Assembly: GCA_030835185.1 (NCBI GenBank)
Contig: JAUQWL010000155.1
Span: 1 to 29,888 of the forward strand
DNA from: Solirubrobacterales bacterium
Lineage (GTDB): Bacteria > Actinomycetota > Thermoleophilia > Solirubrobacterales > 70-9
Reading direction: 5' to 3'
DNA length: 29,888 nt
A program made the translations under genes and the position numbers. Positions 27,864 to 29,888 of the stretch are shown here, piece after piece (positions within the stretch are counted from its first letter, which is position 1; each line of letters opens with the position of its first letter). The notes under the pieces are model-generated. The model saw only the letters and a list, made by a program, of their open reading frames with translations. It did not search any database and had not been told where the DNA came from.

Positions 27864-28103
27864 TCAGACCTCGGTCTTGTTCTGCTCGTGGACCTCGGCC
27901 TTGTTCTGCTCGTCGAGCGCTGCCTTGCGGTCTTCGTCTTCGTCGCCGCCACCCACAGTGTCCCGGAAACCGCGCACACCCTGACCGATCGAACGGAAGG
28001 CCGCGGGGATGCGCTTGGGTCCGAGGATCAGGATGGCGATAGCCAGCACGATCAGCAACTCGGGGACACCCACGTTGGGAAGGAAGGCAAAGTTGGAGAA
28101 CAC
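27864..28103 (-). CDS. tatA: Twin-arginine translocase subunit TatA
   Basis: A 79-residue protein of the TatA/Hcf106 family, which forms the protein-conducting assembly of the Tat pathway. One transmembrane helix (about 15-29, ELLIVLAIAILILG) is followed by the GPKRIP hinge and an amphipathic helix with FRSIGQGVRGF. The C-terminus is charged and contains an eight-residue duplication (EQNKAEV-H-EQNKTEV). The start is GTG 28103 without a ribosome binding site; TAGACT lies nine bases upstream. TatC is not in the window. It is divergent from the uracil-DNA glycosylase gene. Confidence 0.93.
   Translation of the reverse strand: MFSNFAFLPNVGVPELLIVLAIAILILGPKRIPAAFRSIGQGVRGFRDTVGGGDEDEDRKAALDEQNKAEVHEQNKTEV
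27867..27914 (-). repeat. 24-base tandem duplication in the tatA tail
   Basis: Two 24-base copies (27867-27890 and 27891-27914) differ at two positions and encode the repeated EQNKAEVH/EQNKTEV end of TatA. The duplication is in frame. Confidence 0.85.
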
Positions 28104-28111
28104 GGTGGATC

Positions 28112-28118
28112 TAGTCTA
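28112..28118. promoter_or_regulatory. Overlapping divergent -10 boxes of tatA and the UDG gene
   Basis: TAGTCT on the plus strand (28112-28117) ends six bases before the UDG ATG. TAGACT on the minus strand (28118-28113) ends nine bases before the tatA GTG. The two boxes share five base pairs. Neither gene has a Shine-Dalgarno sequence, so both could be leaderless and compete for polymerase. Confidence 0.4.
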
Positions 28119-28123
28119 AGGCC

Positions 28124-28852
28124 ATGAGCGGAAGCGGCAGCCGACCCGACGGAGAAGGAACCGGACGCTCCCTCTCCGAAATCGGGAAGCAGGTCATCTC
28201 CTGCAGACGTTGTCCACGCCTGGTCGAGTGGAGAGAGGCGGTTGCGGCCGACCCCCCACGCCGCCATCGTGGCGAGAAGTACTGGGCCCGCCCGATTCCC
28301 GGATTCGGCGATCCCGAGGCTTCGATCCTGATCGTCGGCCTCGCCCCGGCGGCCAACGGGGCCAACCGCACGGGAAGGATCTTCACCGGCGACCGCGCCG
28401 GTGACTGGCTCTTTGCCTCACTCCACCGGACCGGTCTGGCCAACCGGGCAGAGAGCGTCCATGTTGACGACGGACTCAGGCTGCAGGACGCCTGGATCTC
28501 GGCGGTGGTGCGTTGCGCACCCCCGGCCAATCGACCGACCCCCGCCGAGCGGGACAACTGCCTGCCCTACCTCGAGCAGGAATTGCGCCTGATGGAAAGG
28601 GTCCGGGTAATCGTGGCGCTGGGTGGCTTCGCCTGGGACGGTGCACTGCGGGCCCTCCGCGCCACCGGAGCGGAGGTGCCGAGCCCGAAGCCGCGGTTCG
28701 GACACGGCACGGAAGTCGAGCTGGGCGACCGGCTGCTGATCGGCTGTTTTCACCCGAGCCAGCAGAACACCTTTACCGGCCGCCTCACCGAAGCGATGAC
28801 TGACGAAGTTTTCGCACGGGCAGTTTCGGCGACTCACGAGCGGGCCGTGTAA
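28124..28852 (+). CDS. Uracil-DNA glycosylase, family 5 (UdgB type)
   Basis: 242 residues of a DNA repair enzyme that removes uracil and other deaminated bases. Motif A is GLAPAANG (72-79), the family 5 form with no catalytic Asp or Asn at the usual place. Motif B is HPSQQN (H210 to N215). Four cysteines (C27, C30, C131, C146) are placed as in the iron-sulfur cluster site of family 4 and 5 enzymes. The RTGRIFTGDRAGDWL segment is characteristic. The ATG at 28124 lies six bases after a TAGTCT box. A secreted-protein gene follows after ten bases and may share the transcript. Confidence 0.92.
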   Translation: MSGSGSRPDGEGTGRSLSEIGKQVISCRRCPRLVEWREAVAADPPRRHRGEKYWARPIPGFGDPEASILIVGLAPAANGANRTGRIFTGDRAGDWLFASLHRTGLANRAESVHVDDGLRLQDAWISAVVRCAPPANRPTPAERDNCLPYLEQELRLMERVRVIVALGGFAWDGALRALRATGAEVPSPKPRFGHGTEVELGDRLLIGCFHPSQQNTFTGRLTEAMTDEVFARAVSATHERAV

Positions 28853-28862
28853 GAATGGGGCC

Positions 28863-29423
28863 ATGGGGGGCAAGGGAACCTTCGGCAAGGGAACGGGCCA
28901 CCGACCGGTCCGCGCTCGTCGGCTGCGCACCGCCACCGTCTCCGTAGTCGCGGCCGCCCTGACCTTCGGTGTCGCGCCGGTCATCGGTGACGTGCTGAAT
29001 GACCGGCCACTCCCCGCCACGGTCCAGACTCCGCCGACAGTGGCGGCCTCGGTGGCTCAGTCCAGGGCGGCACCCGTCTACGGCAACGGTGCCTCGACCA
29101 GCGCGAAGAACGAGACGCCATCCAGGAAGAAGAGCGTTCTCAAGTCACGGGTCACCGAAGTGCCGGTGGTCACCGAGGAAGGGAAAGGAACGTTCGTCGG
29201 AGTCAAGTGCCCGAAAGGCTTCAAGGCGATTTCCGGCGGTGTGATCAGCAGCTACATCAACCTGCTGATCTCCTCCTCTTCCCCGAACCACCCGCTGAGC
29301 GGGAAATACACACCCCAGACCTGGTGGCTGACGGTCACCAACGCCAACGTCGACGGTCAGGGTGGATCACTCTCGTGGCGGGGTGTCGTCAACTGCCTGG
29401 CTCCCGTCGCCATCCGCAAGTGA
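28863..29423 (+). CDS. Secreted protein of unknown function
   Basis: 186 residues. A long basic N-terminus (1-21) with RARRLR precedes a hydrophobic stretch (24-42, TVSVVAAALTFGVAPVIG), so the protein is exported or anchored. A Ser/Thr/Pro-rich spacer (50-90) follows. The C-terminal 80 residues form a compact region with C116 and C178, which could pair outside the cell. The RR is not in a full Tat consensus. I do not recognise the family. Its last 57 bases overlap the convergent channel gene tail to tail. Confidence 0.75.
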   Translation: MGGKGTFGKGTGHRPVRARRLRTATVSVVAAALTFGVAPVIGDVLNDRPLPATVQTPPTVAASVAQSRAAPVYGNGASTSAKNETPSRKKSVLKSRVTEVPVVTEEGKGTFVGVKCPKGFKAISGGVISSYINLLISSSSPNHPLSGKYTPQTWWLTVTNANVDGQGGSLSWRGVVNCLAPVAIRK

Positions 29424-29888
29424 ATCCACACCCCCGGACGCATCGGCCGGCGCGGCTTTCGGTCCCGGGACCGCGATGATCGATTCGGGAGCCGACAGCG
29501 CGTAGACGCGGTCCCGGCGGCGCTGGTAGGGGTCCCATCTGAGCCCGACCCACAACATCGGAGTCCACGGCCCGAGCAGGAATACGAACGGAATCGTCGC
29601 AGCGAACACGGCGGTGGTGAACAGGGCCGACTTGCAGCTCAGGCGGATGTCCCACTCGTATTCAGGCCTGCCCAGACCACGCCGGAGGACATGGTTCATC
29701 ATCAGGAAAGCGGCGAAGGCCATGGCCGCCATGTCGACCACGTAGAGGATCACGGCGAGGTCGAACCTCTCGCTGTACTCACCCATCAGCTGCGAAGTGA
29801 ACGGGATAAGCACCATGAACCCGAGGTAGGGCAGCAGCAGGACCATCAGGCCGCGATCGAACTCTCTGACGGTTCGCATGAAACGATG
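29367..29888 (-). CDS. TMEM175/DUF1211-like potassium channel protein, 5' end beyond window
   Basis: The open frame runs to the window edge without a stop, so the ATG at 29879 is probably internal and the N-terminal helices lie outside. The visible 173 residues hold three hydrophobic segments: LMVLLLPYLGFMVLIPFTS, LAVILYVVDMAAMAFAAFLM and ALFTTAVFAATIPFVFLLG. The PYLGFMVLIPFTSQLMGEY segment and the HRFMRTVREFDR lead-in match the second half of bacterial TMEM175 (DUF1211) channels, which conduct K+ as tetramers. The FSDG pore motif of the first helix cannot be seen here. The C-terminal 45 residues are an acidic low-complexity tail. Confidence 0.65.
   Translation of the reverse strand, partial: HRFMRTVREFDRGLMVLLLPYLGFMVLIPFTSQLMGEYSERFDLAVILYVVDMAAMAFAAFLMMNHVLRRGLGRPEYEWDIRLSCKSALFTTAVFAATIPFVFLLGPWTPMLWVGLRWDPYQRRRDRVYALSAPESIIAVPGPKAAPADASGGVDSLADGDGSQAVDDTPPRE

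Noticed and set aside
27830..27979. Upstream extension of pgsA with a repeated SRTRPRST motif
   Set aside because: It is the tatA tail duplication read in another frame.

Overview
The window is 29.9 kb of GC-rich DNA (third codon positions mostly G or C) with frequent GTG and TTG starts. It encodes the core secE-nusG-rplKA-rplJL-rpoBC block of a bacterial chromosome. The Mycobacterium-like RpoB sequence, a primary sigma factor, PspC-domain kinases and many starts sitting directly behind TAnnnT boxes point to an Actinomycetota member. Thermoleophilia/Solirubrobacterales is my best guess, by inference only. I see no phage, IS element, CRISPR array or other mobile DNA.

Layout. Positions 1-2604 (minus): a flavin-containing monooxygenase cut by the window edge and a DadA/PuuB-type FAD oxidoreductase. 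A perfect 13-bp hairpin (2696-2725) ends the information-processing block. 2809-14515 (minus), in transcription order: rpmG, secE, nusG, rplK, rplA, a structured L10 leader with an attenuator, rplJ, rplL, rpoB, rpoC. 14708-17811 (minus): a small anchored protein and a large multi-spanning membrane protein, neither of known function; the second seems to start at a CTG inside the stop of the first. 17880-17952: tRNA-Thr(GGT). 17980-19068 (plus): a short MgtE-type magnesium transporter facing a MerR-like regulator (minus).

20078-23369 (plus) is the most system-like part. Three genes joined by ATGA overlaps encode a PspC/LiaF-like membrane protein, a PspC-domain histidine kinase and a NarL/LuxR response regulator. 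Dyad sequences lie between this operon and the MerR-like gene. The set reads as an envelope-stress sensing module.

23360-24573 (minus): low-specificity threonine aldolase plus a possible 39-residue ORF entered through a second CTGA overlap. Then come tRNA-Tyr(GTA), the primary sigma factor (minus) under a TATAAT box, an archaeal-type MptA/FolE2 GTP cyclohydrolase (plus), pgsA and tatA (minus), a family 5 uracil-DNA glycosylase and a secreted protein of unknown function (plus), and a TMEM175-like channel truncated by the right edge (minus).

Most of the window is housekeeping. The unusual points are in how genes start (leaderless TAnnnT-start architecture, CTG-in-stop overlaps), in low-complexity extensions on ribosomal, secretion and sigma proteins, and in the PspC signalling operon.
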